Source of the DNA: Paracoccaceae bacterium
Lineage (GTDB): Bacteria > Pseudomonadota > Alphaproteobacteria > Rhodobacterales > Rhodobacteraceae
Assembly: GCA_024636555.1 (NCBI GenBank)
Contig: JAGXGW010000064.1
Span: 62,001-126,000 of the forward strand
DNA length: 64,000 nucleotides
Reading direction: 5' to 3'
Shown here piece by piece: positions 40,806 to 50,825 of the stretch; position 1 is the stretch's first letter; every line of letters begins with the position of its first letter. The notes under the pieces were generated by a model. The model made no database searches and was not told where the DNA came from. It saw only the letters and a list, made by a program, of their open reading frames with translations. The position numbers and the translations under genes were made by a program.

Positions 40806-42092
40806 TTAGTCTTGCTTGGCAGCCGGCGCAAGAGGCCGGGAGGCACCGCCCGCACTCTCGGCCGATTTCTCATCCGCCGCAGGGGTCAGACCATAGGGCG
40901 CGACGAGCCGCCAGACATGCGCGGGAACCATGTTCTTGAGGCGCGCCGGATGCGCGCGGCGCAGATGCAGCACGGTCTCGATGGCCTTCATCTCCACTCG
41001 TGTGCGGGCGAATTCCAACCCGCGCGGCCCGATGCGCGGTTGCAGGAAGGACACGATGGGCCGCAGCCAGTCCGGCATCCGGCGCAGCGGCATCCCGCCT
41101 GCGGCACGTTCGGTATTGGCCATGAAGCCGCGCACGGCAGAGGCGCGTTTGCCCTTGTCGGTGAGCGGGGCGGTTTGCAGCCGATCACCCAGCAGCGCCA
41201 GCATCTCGTTGCCGCGCGCATTGCGGCTGATGATCCACTGGTCGCCGTCGCCGCCCATATAGCCCACTGTGATATCGGCCAGACGGTTGGTGTAATCCAC
41301 GCAGGTCTTGCAGGTCATCGGGAAGAAATCGGCTGGAAGCTGCGAGATCGGCAGTTGCAGAAACGGGATCATCCGTGCCTTGCGCCCGTCGTCAAAGCGC
41401 AGCTCGACGTTGAAATCCGCGCGGAATTCCAGATAGCTGATCCTGTCGGGATCGGCGTCCAAAAGTGCCAGAAACCTGTGGAAATTCTCGGTCGTCGTAT
41501 TGTCGGAGCAGGGCGTGCCGATCACATAGATACGGGCAAAGCCAAGCTCGGCCTCCAGCGCGCGCAGGGCGTAGATCTGGCAGGGAATGCCGATCACGGC
41601 AATGCGCTGATGGCCTGCGGCGCGGGCCGGTTCCAGCAAGGACAGCAGCGGCGCATAGCCCATCCGCATGCCCCGACATTGCGCCAGTGCATCTGGGTCG
41701 GTGACGATCACGGGCAATGGTTTCCAGCGATCCTCGGGGTCGGGGGCCATGGTCAGCACCGCATCCACACTGCCTTGGCGCAACAGTTCAGCCGCGAGCG
41801 CCGTGGTGATCCCTGTCCACTGCGCGCCTGCTGCGGGCGGATCGAGGCGGGCGCGGTGCATCTGCGAGATGGTGCCGAAAAACGCCTCTTCCCCACGCGC
41901 GGGATCGGCCACACGGCCATGAGCAGCGCGTTCCAGCGCGGGATAGTCAGGCTTGATGAACTGGCAGGCCCGCCCGCAGGCGCGCCCGTCGCCGATGCGC
42001 GAGACGCCGCAATCGGTGCACAGGCCGGGACGGGCCGCGCCGGTCAGGACGGGGACTGTGAGGCCGGGGGGAAAGGATGTCTCAAGCGTCAT
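40806..42092 (-). CDS. coenzyme F420 hydrogenase/dehydrogenase beta-subunit family protein (BciB/FrhB-like)
   Basis: CTDCGVSRIGDGRACGRACQF; IGIPCQIYALRALEAELGFARIYVIGTPCSDNTTTENF; MTCKTCVDYTNRLADITVGYMG. Confidence 0.82.
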   Translation of the reverse strand: MTLETSFPPGLTVPVLTGAARPGLCTDCGVSRIGDGRACGRACQFIKPDYPALERAAHGRVADPARGEEAFFGTISQMHRARLDPPAAGAQWTGITTALAAELLRQGSVDAVLTMAPDPEDRWKPLPVIVTDPDALAQCRGMRMGYAPLLSLLEPARAAGHQRIAVIGIPCQIYALRALEAELGFARIYVIGTPCSDNTTTENFHRFLALLDADPDRISYLEFRADFNVELRFDDGRKARMIPFLQLPISQLPADFFPMTCKTCVDYTNRLADITVGYMGGDGDQWIISRNARGNEMLALLGDRLQTAPLTDKGKRASAVRGFMANTERAAGGMPLRRMPDWLRPIVSFLQPRIGPRGLEFARTRVEMKAIETVLHLRRAHPARLKNMVPAHVWRLVAPYGLTPAADEKSAESAGGASRPLAPAAKQD

Positions 42093-42123
42093 GCCCCAGA
42101 CCTAGCGCAGCTTGAGGCCCGCG

Positions 42124-42549
42124 TCAGGTCTTTTCCGTAGCGGGTTTGAGCGGCACGCCATAAAGCTCCAGCTTGTGGCCCTTCAGCGTATAGCCCAGCC
42201 GCCGCGCGATATTTTCCTGCAAGGCTTCGATCTCGGGGTCGCAGAACTCGATCACCTCGCCGGTCTGCATGTCGATCAGATGGTCGTGATGCTCGCGCGC
42301 ACCGTCTTCGTAGCGGGCGCGACCGTCCCCGAATTCGAGCTTCTCCAGAATGCCCGCCTCCTCGAACAGCTTGACCGTGCGGTAGATCGTGGCGATGGAA
42401 ATGCGCGGGTCGATCTCGGAGGCGCGGGCGTACAGCTCCTCGACATCGGGATGGTCATCCGATCCCTCCAGTACAGTCGCAATGGTGCGGCGCTGTTCGG
42501 TCATGCGCAGCCCCTTGGTTTCGCAACGGGAGATGATCGTATCAGACAT
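42124..42549 (-). CDS. Fur family transcriptional regulator (Fur/Mur type)
   Basis: MTEQRRTIATVLEGSDDHPDVEELYARASEIDPRISIATIYRTVKLFEEAGIL...HHDHLIDMQTGEVIEF. Confidence 0.9.
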   Translation of the reverse strand: MSDTIISRCETKGLRMTEQRRTIATVLEGSDDHPDVEELYARASEIDPRISIATIYRTVKLFEEAGILEKLEFGDGRARYEDGAREHHDHLIDMQTGEVIEFCDPEIEALQENIARRLGYTLKGHKLELYGVPLKPATEKT

Positions 42550-42899
42550 GGCGCATTCCGGTCGAAATCGTTTCACACAAGGTTTCGCTGCGGGTGTAAC
42601 GGCACAGGCGCGCCAGTTCCACCCTGTTTTGGCCGCAAGGGTTGACTTCCGCCCCGTGAGAGCGCATCTGGGGTTCAAGCGATGCCCTCTGCCGCGTGAG
42701 CAGACCATCAAGACCCAAGTGCCCGCCCGGAAGGGAAGGCGTGAAGGGCGGAACAGGGCAGCGGTTGTTTTTCCCAAAATCACGCGTGGGGATCAGCGCT
42801 TTGGCGGCTGATCGGGCGTTCGTCCGTCGGTTATGTCCAACGTGCAACCACGGGCGTTCCGCGAAGGGACGCGCAACATCGGCATGACGGTGAATCCGC

Positions 42900-44234
42900 A
42901 TGCCCGTGAAGGATATGAACTTGAACGAATTTGAAATGATGGGCCTGCCCACCGCTCTGGTGAAACGTCTGGCCGAAAACGGTATCACCGAACCCACGCC
43001 GATCCAGAGCAGGGCAATCCCCTATGCGCTGGACGGCAAGGACGTGATGGGACTGGCACAGACAGGCACCGGCAAAACCAATGCTTTCGGCCTGCCACTG
43101 CTGGCGCAGCTGATGGCTGACCCCAAGCGCCCGATGGAAAAACATGTGCACGGGCTGATCCTTGCACCGACACGCGAACTGGCCAAACAGATCGCCGATA
43201 CATTGACCGCGCTGGTCAAAGGCACACCGATGAAGGTGCACCTTGTGGTCGGCGGGCAGTCGATCTCGGCGCAGGCGGGTCGTCTGATCCGGGGCACCGA
43301 TATTCTGGTGGCGACACCGGGCCGTCTTCTGGACCTGCTCGACCGGCGCGCGGTGCGACTGGATGCCACCCGCTTTCTGGTGCTGGACGAGGCCGACCAG
43401 ATGCTGGATCTGGGCTTTATCCATGCTTTGCGCAAGATCGCGGGCCTGTTGCCTGCACAGCGCCAGACCATGCTGTTCTCGGCCACGATGAACAAGCAGA
43501 TGGGCGAGATCGCCGCCGCCTATCTCAACAACCCGATGCGCGTCGAGGTCAGCCCGGCCGGCAAGGTGGCCGACAAGGTCACGCAGCTTGTGCATTTCAT
43601 CGCCAAGGCAGAGAAAACCAACCTGCTGATCGAACTGCTGGACAAGCACCGCGACGAGCGGGCGCTGGTCTTCGGCCGCACCAAACACGGCTGCGAGAAG
43701 CTGATGAAGACGCTGGAAAAGGCAGGCTATGCCGCAGGCTCGATCCACGGCAACAAGAGCCAGGGCCAGCGCGACCGCGCGATCGAGGCGTTCAAGGCCG
43801 GCAAGATCCGCGTTCTGGTCGCCACCGATGTGGCGGCACGCGGTCTGGATATTCCGGATGTGAAGCATGTCTATAACTACGAGCTGCCGAATGTGCCGGA
43901 GAACTATGTGCACCGGATCGGCCGGACAGCACGAGCGGGCAAGGATGGCGCGGCCATCGCGTTTTGTGCGCCCGACGAGATGTCTGAGCTCAAGGACATC
44001 CAGAAGGTGATGAAAATCTCGATTCCCGTGGCCTCGGGACGTCCGTGGGAGCCGATGGATGCGCCTGCCAAGCCGAAATCCGGCGGCGGCGGCGGTCGTG
44101 GCCGTGGCGGCCCCAAAGGCGGCGGCCCCCGTGGCGGCGGCGGCGGCTTCAGCGGGGCAGCAAAGCCCGCAGGCGGACAACAGCGTCGGCGCCGCCCGGG
44201 CGGCGGCAAGCCCACCACGAGCCAGGCAGCATAA
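42900..44234 (+). CDS. DEAD-box RNA helicase (RhlE-like)
   Basis: AQTGTGKT, VLDEADQMLDLGF, SAT, HRIGRTARAG; Gly/Arg-rich C-terminal tail. Confidence 0.94.
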   Translation: MPVKDMNLNEFEMMGLPTALVKRLAENGITEPTPIQSRAIPYALDGKDVMGLAQTGTGKTNAFGLPLLAQLMADPKRPMEKHVHGLILAPTRELAKQIADTLTALVKGTPMKVHLVVGGQSISAQAGRLIRGTDILVATPGRLLDLLDRRAVRLDATRFLVLDEADQMLDLGFIHALRKIAGLLPAQRQTMLFSATMNKQMGEIAAAYLNNPMRVEVSPAGKVADKVTQLVHFIAKAEKTNLLIELLDKHRDERALVFGRTKHGCEKLMKTLEKAGYAAGSIHGNKSQGQRDRAIEAFKAGKIRVLVATDVAARGLDIPDVKHVYNYELPNVPENYVHRIGRTARAGKDGAAIAFCAPDEMSELKDIQKVMKISIPVASGRPWEPMDAPAKPKSGGGGGRGRGGPKGGGPRGGGGGFSGAAKPAGGQQRRRRPGGGKPTTSQAA

Positions 44235-44240
44235 AACAAA

Positions 44241-44260
44241 AGGCACCCTCCGGGGTGCCT
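44241..44260 (+). terminator. hairpin terminator after rhlE-like gene
   Basis: AGGCACCC-TCCG-GGGTGCCT followed by TGTTATTT. Confidence 0.75.
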
Positions 44261-44287
44261 TGTTATTTCAGCTATGCACAGCAGAGC

Positions 44288-44335
44288 AAAAGTCTTGGCC
44301 AAGACTTTTTCACAGGAATTTTTTGAAAATTCCTG
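44288..44335. repeat. two consecutive inverted repeats
   Basis: Perfect 22-bp palindrome AAAAGTCTTGGCCAAGACTTTT (44288-44309) then CAGGAATTTT-TTG-AAAATTCCTG (44313-44335). Confidence 0.85.
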
Positions 44336-44342
44336 CGAGCCG

Positions 44343-45098
44343 TCAGGCCTTGCGCCGGATATCCGCCCAGACCGGAAGGTGGTCGGAGGCCATGCGCGCA
44401 GGTTTGCGCAGATAGGTGCCTTGATGCAGCGCTTCGAGGTCGTCGGTCAGCGCGAACCGGTCCAGCCGCGCCACGGGGCGCGCGGCGGGAAAGCTTGCTG
44501 TTCCTTCCAGAAACCGCAGGCCCTCGGCCACCTTGTCCATCGCAACACCTGATCCCCATTCGTTGAAATCGCCCGCCAGCACCGTGGGCATGGGTGGCAA
44601 GCCGTCGAGGCTTTGCACGATCGCGGCGATTTGCTGTACCCTGTACTTGCGCATCAGGCCAAGATGCACACCGATCACCCGCAGAGGTCCGATTGCGGTG
44701 TCCAAGTCCAGCCGGATGGCGCCGCGCGGCTCCAACCCCGGCAGGATCAGGCGCGACGTGTCGCGCAGGATCAGATGGGGCCGGATCAGCATGGCATTGC
44801 CATGCCATCCCAACGATCCGCCCAGTTCCTCGGCGTCGGTTCCAGTGGCGTCGACGCCGTTCGCATCGGTGCCGAAGGGCACGATTTTCCAGCCGGCCGC
44901 TTCGATCATGGCATGGGGCAGGGCGGCCGGGCGCGGGGGCAGGCGCTTGTCGGCCTCTTGCAAAACGACCACATCGGCATCCAGTCCTGCGATCACGTCA
45001 AGCGTGCGTTCAGGGCGGCGGCGCAAATCGAGGCCGACGCATTTCTGTAGGTTGTAACTTGCAATTCGAAGCAGGGGTGTCGACATGGGTTTGGTCAT
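44343..45098 (-). CDS. endonuclease/exonuclease/phosphatase family protein
   Basis: LRIASYNLQKCVGLD...VVLQEADKR...VLAGDFNEWG...SDHLPVWADI. Confidence 0.88.
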   Translation of the reverse strand: MTKPMSTPLLRIASYNLQKCVGLDLRRRPERTLDVIAGLDADVVVLQEADKRLPPRPAALPHAMIEAAGWKIVPFGTDANGVDATGTDAEELGGSLGWHGNAMLIRPHLILRDTSRLILPGLEPRGAIRLDLDTAIGPLRVIGVHLGLMRKYRVQQIAAIVQSLDGLPPMPTVLAGDFNEWGSGVAMDKVAEGLRFLEGTASFPAARPVARLDRFALTDDLEALHQGTYLRKPARMASDHLPVWADIRRKA

Positions 45099-45136
45099 GA
45101 CTTTGATATAGGGTCTAACGGAAGGAGCGTCACGGG

Positions 45137-45778
45137 GTGTTTGCCGGACAGACATGGCTGGCCAAGGTGATTTGGGCGCTTTTGGCGTTCTTTGTGCTGG
45201 ATGCCTTGTTCCAGCGCAACTGGCCGCTGGCCTTCGTGGCCCTGATCACGCTGCTGTTGTCGATGGTGCCGGTCTTCGCGGCCCGTTGGGCCGATCTGTT
45301 CATCCCGCCCTCCTTCATCGCGGCGATTGTCGTGTTCATCGGTGGCACGCTGTTTCTGGGCGAGGTGTTTGACTTTTACGAGCGGTTCTGGTGGTGGGAT
45401 TTGGTGATGCATGGCGGCAGCGCGATCGGCTTCGGTCTGATCGGTTTCGTGCTTGTCTTCATGATGTTCCAGGGGGACCGCTACGCCGCACCGCCCTTTG
45501 CTGTGGCGTTTTTCGCCTTCTGCTTTGCCATGGCAATTGGTGCGGTATGGGAGATATTCGAATTCGGCATGGACCAGATTTTCGGGCTGAACATGCAGAA
45601 ATCCGGTCTGATGGATACGATGTGGGATCTGATCATGGATTTCGTCGGCGCGGGGATCGGGGCAGGCGCGGGCTATGCCTATCTCAGGTGGCGCTCCGAG
45701 GGCGGGTTGATGGGGCTGATCCATGATTTCGTACAGCGCAACCCGCGGTTTTTCAAACGCGGCAACAACCGCCGCTGA
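45137..45778 (+). CDS. DUF2238-like integral membrane protein
   Basis: Polytopic; FWWWDLVMHGGSAIGFGLIGF, AVWEIFEFGMDQIFGLNMQKSGLMDTMWDLIMDFVGA. Confidence 0.75.
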   Translation: MFAGQTWLAKVIWALLAFFVLDALFQRNWPLAFVALITLLLSMVPVFAARWADLFIPPSFIAAIVVFIGGTLFLGEVFDFYERFWWWDLVMHGGSAIGFGLIGFVLVFMMFQGDRYAAPPFAVAFFAFCFAMAIGAVWEIFEFGMDQIFGLNMQKSGLMDTMWDLIMDFVGAGIGAGAGYAYLRWRSEGGLMGLIHDFVQRNPRFFKRGNNRR

Positions 45779-45829
45779 GCGCGACAAGGCTGCTTGACCA
45801 CGGCGCGGTTTTCCCGTCCATTCTTTCCT

Positions 45830-46720
45830 ATGGTACGCAAGGACAGGATAGACGCCATCGGGGCGGTGGCGTTGATCGGCTTTGCGGCGGCAATGGCGTT
45901 CAATCAGGTTGTGATCAAGCTGGGGACGGGCGGGTTTCAACCTGTTTTCATGTCGGCGCTGCGCTCGCTGGGTGCGCTGGCGGTGCTGCTGCTCTGGATG
46001 CGTCTGCGCGGGGTGCGGCTGGATTTCGGCGCCGATACGATCTGGCCGGGAATTGCTTTGGGCGCGCTGTTCGCGGCGGAATTTCTGTGTCTGTTCTGGG
46101 CGCTGGATCACACCACCGTCGCGCGGGCCTCGATCCTGCTGTATTCGATGCCGGTGATTCTGACGATCTCGGCGCATTTCCTGTTGCCCGGGGAGCGCCT
46201 GACCGCGCGGCGCAGCGTGGGGCTGGTGCTGGCGATGTGCGGCGTCGCCGTGGTGCTGGCGCAGCGCAGCAGTGGCGAGGCCTCCCTGATGGGCGATCTG
46301 GCCGCGTTGGGCGCCGCGTTCGGCTGGACCGGCATCGCGCTTGTCGTGCGGCTGACGCCGGTGCAGCGCGTCTCGCCCGAGATGCAGCTTTTCTGGCAAC
46401 TGGCGGTCAGCGCGGTCTTGCTGATGATGGCCGCACCACTGTTCGGGCCGTTGCTGCGCGACCCTGACCTGTCGCATCTGCTTGGGCTGGCCTATCAGAT
46501 CATCGCCGTGGCCAGTTTCGGATTCCTGTTCTGGTTTTTTCTGATGAAGCTTTATCCCGCCTCGGGCGTAGCCAGCTTTTCGTTTCTGACGCCGGTGCTG
46601 GCGGTGGGATTCGGCTGGCTCATTCTGGGCGAGCAGATCGGCCCCGGTGTCGTGATCGGCCTTGCGCTGGTGGCTGTCGGCATCGTGCTGATCAACCGCC
46701 GTCCGCGCATTCCGGCCTGA
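45830..46720 (+). CDS. DMT family (EamA) transporter
   Basis: AAMAFNQVVIKLGTGGFQPVFMSALRSLGA; EFLCLFWALDHTTVARASILLYSMPVILTI. Confidence 0.86.
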   Translation: MVRKDRIDAIGAVALIGFAAAMAFNQVVIKLGTGGFQPVFMSALRSLGALAVLLLWMRLRGVRLDFGADTIWPGIALGALFAAEFLCLFWALDHTTVARASILLYSMPVILTISAHFLLPGERLTARRSVGLVLAMCGVAVVLAQRSSGEASLMGDLAALGAAFGWTGIALVVRLTPVQRVSPEMQLFWQLAVSAVLLMMAAPLFGPLLRDPDLSHLLGLAYQIIAVASFGFLFWFFLMKLYPASGVASFSFLTPVLAVGFGWLILGEQIGPGVVIGLALVAVGIVLINRRPRIPA

Positions 46721-46743
46721 TCTCTCAGGCCGGAGCTCCGCGA

Positions 46744-48162
46744 TTACGTGCCGCAGAACGTCTGCGCGACGACCTCATGCGTCAGCGGCGGGCGGGTCAG
46801 ATCCTCTGCCCCCGGCTGTTCGGTGAACGGATCGGACAACACTTGCATCAGCCGCTCGAACGGAGCCATGTCGCCGGCGACCGCGGCCTTGATCATCTCC
46901 TCTACGCGGTGGTTACGCGGGATATAGGCGGGGTTCGCCGCCAGCATCCGCGCGTCCGCCCCTTCTTCGGCTGTCAGGCGGTCCTGCCAGCGCTGATGCC
47001 ATGCATCATAGGCGGCGCGATCGGTGAACTGGTCGCGCGCATTGCCGTGGCTCAGCGCGCGGAAGGTGTTGGTGAAATCGGCTTGTCCCGCCTGCATCAG
47101 CGCCAGCAGATCCGCGATCAGAGCCTCGTCCTCCGCCTGTTCAGTGCCCAGGCCCAGCTTGCGGCGGAAGGCCGCCAACCGCTCGGCTTCGATCAGCGCG
47201 GGCATGGCGTGCACGGCCTCGGTGAACTGCGCAATCGCGGCATCGGTGTCGGGCATCAGCGGCACCAGCGTGGTGGCAAGCTGCGCCATGTTCCACACGA
47301 TCACATGCGCCTGATGGTCGTAGGCATAGCGGCCGTGCGCGTCGATGGAGCTGTAAACCGTCATCGGATGATAGGTGTCGAGATAGGCGGCGGGGCCGTA
47401 GTCGATGGTCTCGCCCGACAGGGTGGTATTGTCGGTATTCATCACGCCGTGGATGAAGCCGACAGACAGCCATTTCGCCACCAGCTTTGCCTGCGCTGCG
47501 ATCACGGCCTCAAGCAGTGCCGCCGGACTGTCCGCCTGCGGGAAATGGCGCGCGCGGGTATACTCGTAAAGCGCCTGCACCGCGTCGATATCGCGGCGCG
47601 CGGCGAAATATTGGAAGGTGCCGACGCGGATATGACTTGCCGCCACGCGTGCCAGAACCGCACCGGGCAGGGGGGCCTCGCGGTAGACCGTCTCGCCCGT
47701 CAGCACAGCGGCCAGCGCGCGGGTGGTGGGAACGTGCAGCGCATGCATCGCCTCGGACAGCAGATATTCGCGCAGCACCGGCCCCAGCCAAGCGCGCCCG
47801 TCGCCCATGCGGCTGTAAGGGGTCTGGCCCGATCCTTTGAGCTGGATATCGCGCCGCTTGCCGGAGGTGTCCAGCACCTCGCCCAGCAGCAGCGCGCGCC
47901 CGTCCCCCAGTTGCGGGGAGAAGCCGCCGAACTGGTGCCCGGCATAGACCTGCGCCAGAGGCAGCGCGCCGTCCGGCACCGCATTGCCGCCGAAGACGGC
48001 GGCCAGTTCGGCGGGATCATCGGCGCGGATGCCAAGCTCGTCCGCCAATGCCTGATTGAAGGCGATCAGGCGCGGTTGCGTGACGGGTTGCGCGACCTGA
48101 CGTGTGTAAAAACGCGGTGGCAACGTGGCATAGCTGTTGTCGAAGGGGATATGTATGGTCAT
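46744..48162 (-). CDS. selO: SelO family protein adenylyltransferase (YdiU/UPF0061)
   Basis: QVYAGHQFGGFSPQLGDGRALLLGE; LKGSGQTPYSRMGDGRAWLGPVLREYLLSEAM; HGVMNTDNTTLSGETIDYGP. Confidence 0.93.
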   Translation of the reverse strand: MTIHIPFDNSYATLPPRFYTRQVAQPVTQPRLIAFNQALADELGIRADDPAELAAVFGGNAVPDGALPLAQVYAGHQFGGFSPQLGDGRALLLGEVLDTSGKRRDIQLKGSGQTPYSRMGDGRAWLGPVLREYLLSEAMHALHVPTTRALAAVLTGETVYREAPLPGAVLARVAASHIRVGTFQYFAARRDIDAVQALYEYTRARHFPQADSPAALLEAVIAAQAKLVAKWLSVGFIHGVMNTDNTTLSGETIDYGPAAYLDTYHPMTVYSSIDAHGRYAYDHQAHVIVWNMAQLATTLVPLMPDTDAAIAQFTEAVHAMPALIEAERLAAFRRKLGLGTEQAEDEALIADLLALMQAGQADFTNTFRALSHGNARDQFTDRAAYDAWHQRWQDRLTAEEGADARMLAANPAYIPRNHRVEEMIKAAVAGDMAPFERLMQVLSDPFTEQPGAEDLTRPPLTHEVVAQTFCGT

Positions 48163-48191
48163 GATCTCAATATAGGCGCAGGCTTGCGGGA

Positions 48192-48638
48192 TTAAAGCAG
48201 ACGGTACATGAACAGCGTATCGTCCCGCGGGATAAAGCGCGCGCGGCTGTAAAAACGCAAGGCCCGTGCGTCATCGCGGTGCGCTTCGAGATGGAGCACC
48301 TGCACACCACCCGCGCCCAGCGCCTTGGCGATACCGTTGAGCGCCTCGAACCCCATGCCGCGCCCGCGCACCGCGTGCCGTACGTAGATCTCGTCGACGC
48401 TGGCGCGCACGCCGCCATATTCCAGCGACCAGCCGAAAGAGATCGCCACATAGCCCACCGGTGCACGGCGCGGCCCGATCAGCCAGATCGCGCCATGCGG
48501 AGAGCCGTTGAGCAAAGGGAGAACCGCGTCGCGCGGATCGACAGTGTCCGCGCCCGGTTTCTGCTCGGCGTGAAAGGCCGCCACAAGCGGGAGCAACTGC
48601 TCGATGTCGTCGGCATTGGCCAGATGCAGCAGGCTCAT
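48192..48638 (-). CDS. GNAT family N-acetyltransferase
   Basis: VDEIYVRHAVRGRGMGFEALNGIAKAL; VLHLEAHRDDARALRFYSRARF. Confidence 0.85.
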   Translation of the reverse strand: MSLLHLANADDIEQLLPLVAAFHAEQKPGADTVDPRDAVLPLLNGSPHGAIWLIGPRRAPVGYVAISFGWSLEYGGVRASVDEIYVRHAVRGRGMGFEALNGIAKALGAGGVQVLHLEAHRDDARALRFYSRARFIPRDDTLFMYRLL

Positions 48639-49576
48639 AGCCGCGCCAGTCGTTCGGTGAGCAGGGCAAAGAACCCGTCCGCGTCGATATCGCCCATGAA
48701 CAAGGCATTGGGCGCGCGTTTGGTAACGCCCCACCAGTCGGCCACGGTCATGCCCATTGTCAGCTCCGATTCTGTCTCGATCTCGACATTGACGCGCCGG
48801 CCGCTGAAAAGTTCCGGCCGGATCAGCCATGCGGTCACGCACGGGTCATGCAGCGGCGCCCCTTCGGAGCCGTATTTTTCCTTGTCGAACCGCTCGAAAA
48901 ACTCGGTCATCTGCGCGACGGCGATGCCCACCGGCGTGCCGAGCGCGCGGAACGCGTCGTTGCGCGCGGCGGTGACCAGCGCCTTGTGGGTCACATCCAG
49001 CGGCATCACGACCAGCGGCGCACCCGCGCCGAACACGATTGCCGCGGCTTGCGGGTCGACATGGATGTTGAACTCGGCGGCGGGCGTGATGTTGCCCACC
49101 TGAAAATAGGCCCCGCCCATCAGCACGATCTGCCGGATGCGCGGGATGATATCGGGGGCTTGTTGCATCGCCGTGGCGATATTGGTGAGCGGCCCCAAAG
49201 GGCAGAGCGTGACACTGCCCGCCGGTTCGCGCCGCAAGGTATCGACAATGAAATCCACGCCATGCTGTTCTTGCAGGGGCATCGTCGGTTCCGGCAGGGT
49301 CGGGCCGTACAGCCCGCTTTTGCCGTGGACATGCTCTGCGGTCACCAAGGCGCGGCCCAAAGGCCTGTCGCAGCCTGCAAAGACGCGGATATCGGTGCGG
49401 CCTGCCAATTCGCAGACCATGCGCGCATTGCGCTCCGTCAGCGTCAGCGGCACATTTCCGGCCACGGCGGTGATCCCCAGCACCTCGATCTCGTCAGGGC
49501 TTGCCAGCGCCAGCAGGATCGCGACCGCGTCATCCTGTCCGGGATCGGTGTCGATGATGATCTTCTGCTCGGGCAT
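48635..49576 (-). CDS. nucleoside hydrolase (IU-type)
   Basis: MPEQKIIIDTDPGQDDAVAILLALASP; ATGA overlap with GNAT gene. Confidence 0.92.
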   Translation of the reverse strand: MPEQKIIIDTDPGQDDAVAILLALASPDEIEVLGITAVAGNVPLTLTERNARMVCELAGRTDIRVFAGCDRPLGRALVTAEHVHGKSGLYGPTLPEPTMPLQEQHGVDFIVDTLRREPAGSVTLCPLGPLTNIATAMQQAPDIIPRIRQIVLMGGAYFQVGNITPAAEFNIHVDPQAAAIVFGAGAPLVVMPLDVTHKALVTAARNDAFRALGTPVGIAVAQMTEFFERFDKEKYGSEGAPLHDPCVTAWLIRPELFSGRRVNVEIETESELTMGMTVADWWGVTKRAPNALFMGDIDADGFFALLTERLARL

Positions 49577-49707
49577 GTTCTGTCCTTGGTCTGCTGCTGG
49601 CGCCACCCTAGGGCCAAGCGCCGCCATGGTGCAAGCGCCGCGCCGGAGCGGCGGACCGTGCTTGCGGCAAACCGCCCGCTTTGGAGTTATGCCAGCGCCC
49701 TGAACAG

Positions 49708-49735
49708 AAAAAGGCGACCCCAAGGGCCGCCTTTT
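49708..49735 (-). terminator. hairpin terminator after Fe3+-binding protein gene
   Basis: AAAAAGGCGACCCCAAGGGCCGCCTTTT. Confidence 0.65.
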
Positions 49736-49769
49736 CCGGATTGTAAGCCTGTATGGGCGCAAGGCCGCC

Positions 49770-50783
49770 TCAGCCGTCGAAATCGACCGTTTCGGTCAGC
49801 CGCAGCGCCGTGCCGCGCAGCTTGGCCAGTTCCATCAGGTTGACGTCATCGGCGGTGAACGCGCCCCAGCTTTTGACCAGATCATCAGGTTCCGTGCCCG
49901 GTGCGATGGGATATTCGGCATTCGCTTCGGCATAGATCTGCTGTGCCGTGGGCGAGGTGAGGAATTCCATCATCTTCAGCGCGTTTTCAGGGTTCGGCGC
50001 AGCCTTGGTCATCGCCACGCCGGAGATGTTCACATGCGTGCCGCCATCCGCGAAGGTCGGGAAGACGATATTGACCGAATTGGCCCATTCCTGCTGCTCG
50101 GGATCGGCCAGCATCTGCGCCATGTAATAGGTGTTGCCAAGGCTGATGTCGCATTCGCCGGCCCAGATCGCGCGGACCTGTCCACGGTCATTGCCCTCGG
50201 GCTTGCGTGCAAGATTGGCCTTGACGCCTTCCAGCCATTCCTGTGCGCCTTCCTCACCGTGGTGATGGATGACGGCGGCGGTCAGGCCGAGGCTGTAGGA
50301 GTTGGTGCCGGAACGCGTGCAGATGCGGTCGCGCCATTTCGGATCGGCCAGATCCTCGTAGGTGGTCACTTCGCCCTCGGCCACGCGCTCTTTCGAGGCA
50401 TAGATGATCCGGGCGCGGGTGGTCAGGCCCCACCAATGACCTTCGGGGTCATGATAGGTGGAAGGCACATTCGCGCGCAGCGTCTCGCTGTCGACAGGCT
50501 GGGTCAGACCGGCCTCGACCACTTCGGCCAGACGCGAGATATCGACGGTCAGCACCAGATCGGCGGGCGTACGGTCACCCTCGGCGGCCAGACGCTCGAC
50601 CATTCCCTTGTCCAGATACGCGACATTCACCGCGATTCCGGTCTCCGCCGTGAAGGCATCGGTCAGCGGCTTGAGCAATTCGGGCTGACGATACGAATAG
50701 ACATTCACCTCGTCGGCAAAGGCGGGCAGGGCCAGCGAGATCGCGGCGGCGCCGAGAAGGGCGGTTGTCAGATGGCGGGTCAT
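49770..50783 (-). CDS. Fe(3+) ABC transporter substrate-binding protein
   Basis: Signal peptide; VNVYSYRQPELLKPLTDAFTAETGIAVNVAYLDKGMVERLAAEG; FbpA/FutA-like. Confidence 0.88.
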   Translation of the reverse strand: MTRHLTTALLGAAAISLALPAFADEVNVYSYRQPELLKPLTDAFTAETGIAVNVAYLDKGMVERLAAEGDRTPADLVLTVDISRLAEVVEAGLTQPVDSETLRANVPSTYHDPEGHWWGLTTRARIIYASKERVAEGEVTTYEDLADPKWRDRICTRSGTNSYSLGLTAAVIHHHGEEGAQEWLEGVKANLARKPEGNDRGQVRAIWAGECDISLGNTYYMAQMLADPEQQEWANSVNIVFPTFADGGTHVNISGVAMTKAAPNPENALKMMEFLTSPTAQQIYAEANAEYPIAPGTEPDDLVKSWGAFTADDVNLMELAKLRGTALRLTETVDFDG

Positions 50784-50825
50784 AATGTCCTCACAGGGGG
50801 TCATATTTCAGATGCCACCTGTAAG

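Noticed and set aside
45095-46477. 460-aa minus-strand ORF rich in Gln/His/Arg
   Set aside because: Antisense to two membrane protein genes; composition typical of shadow frame
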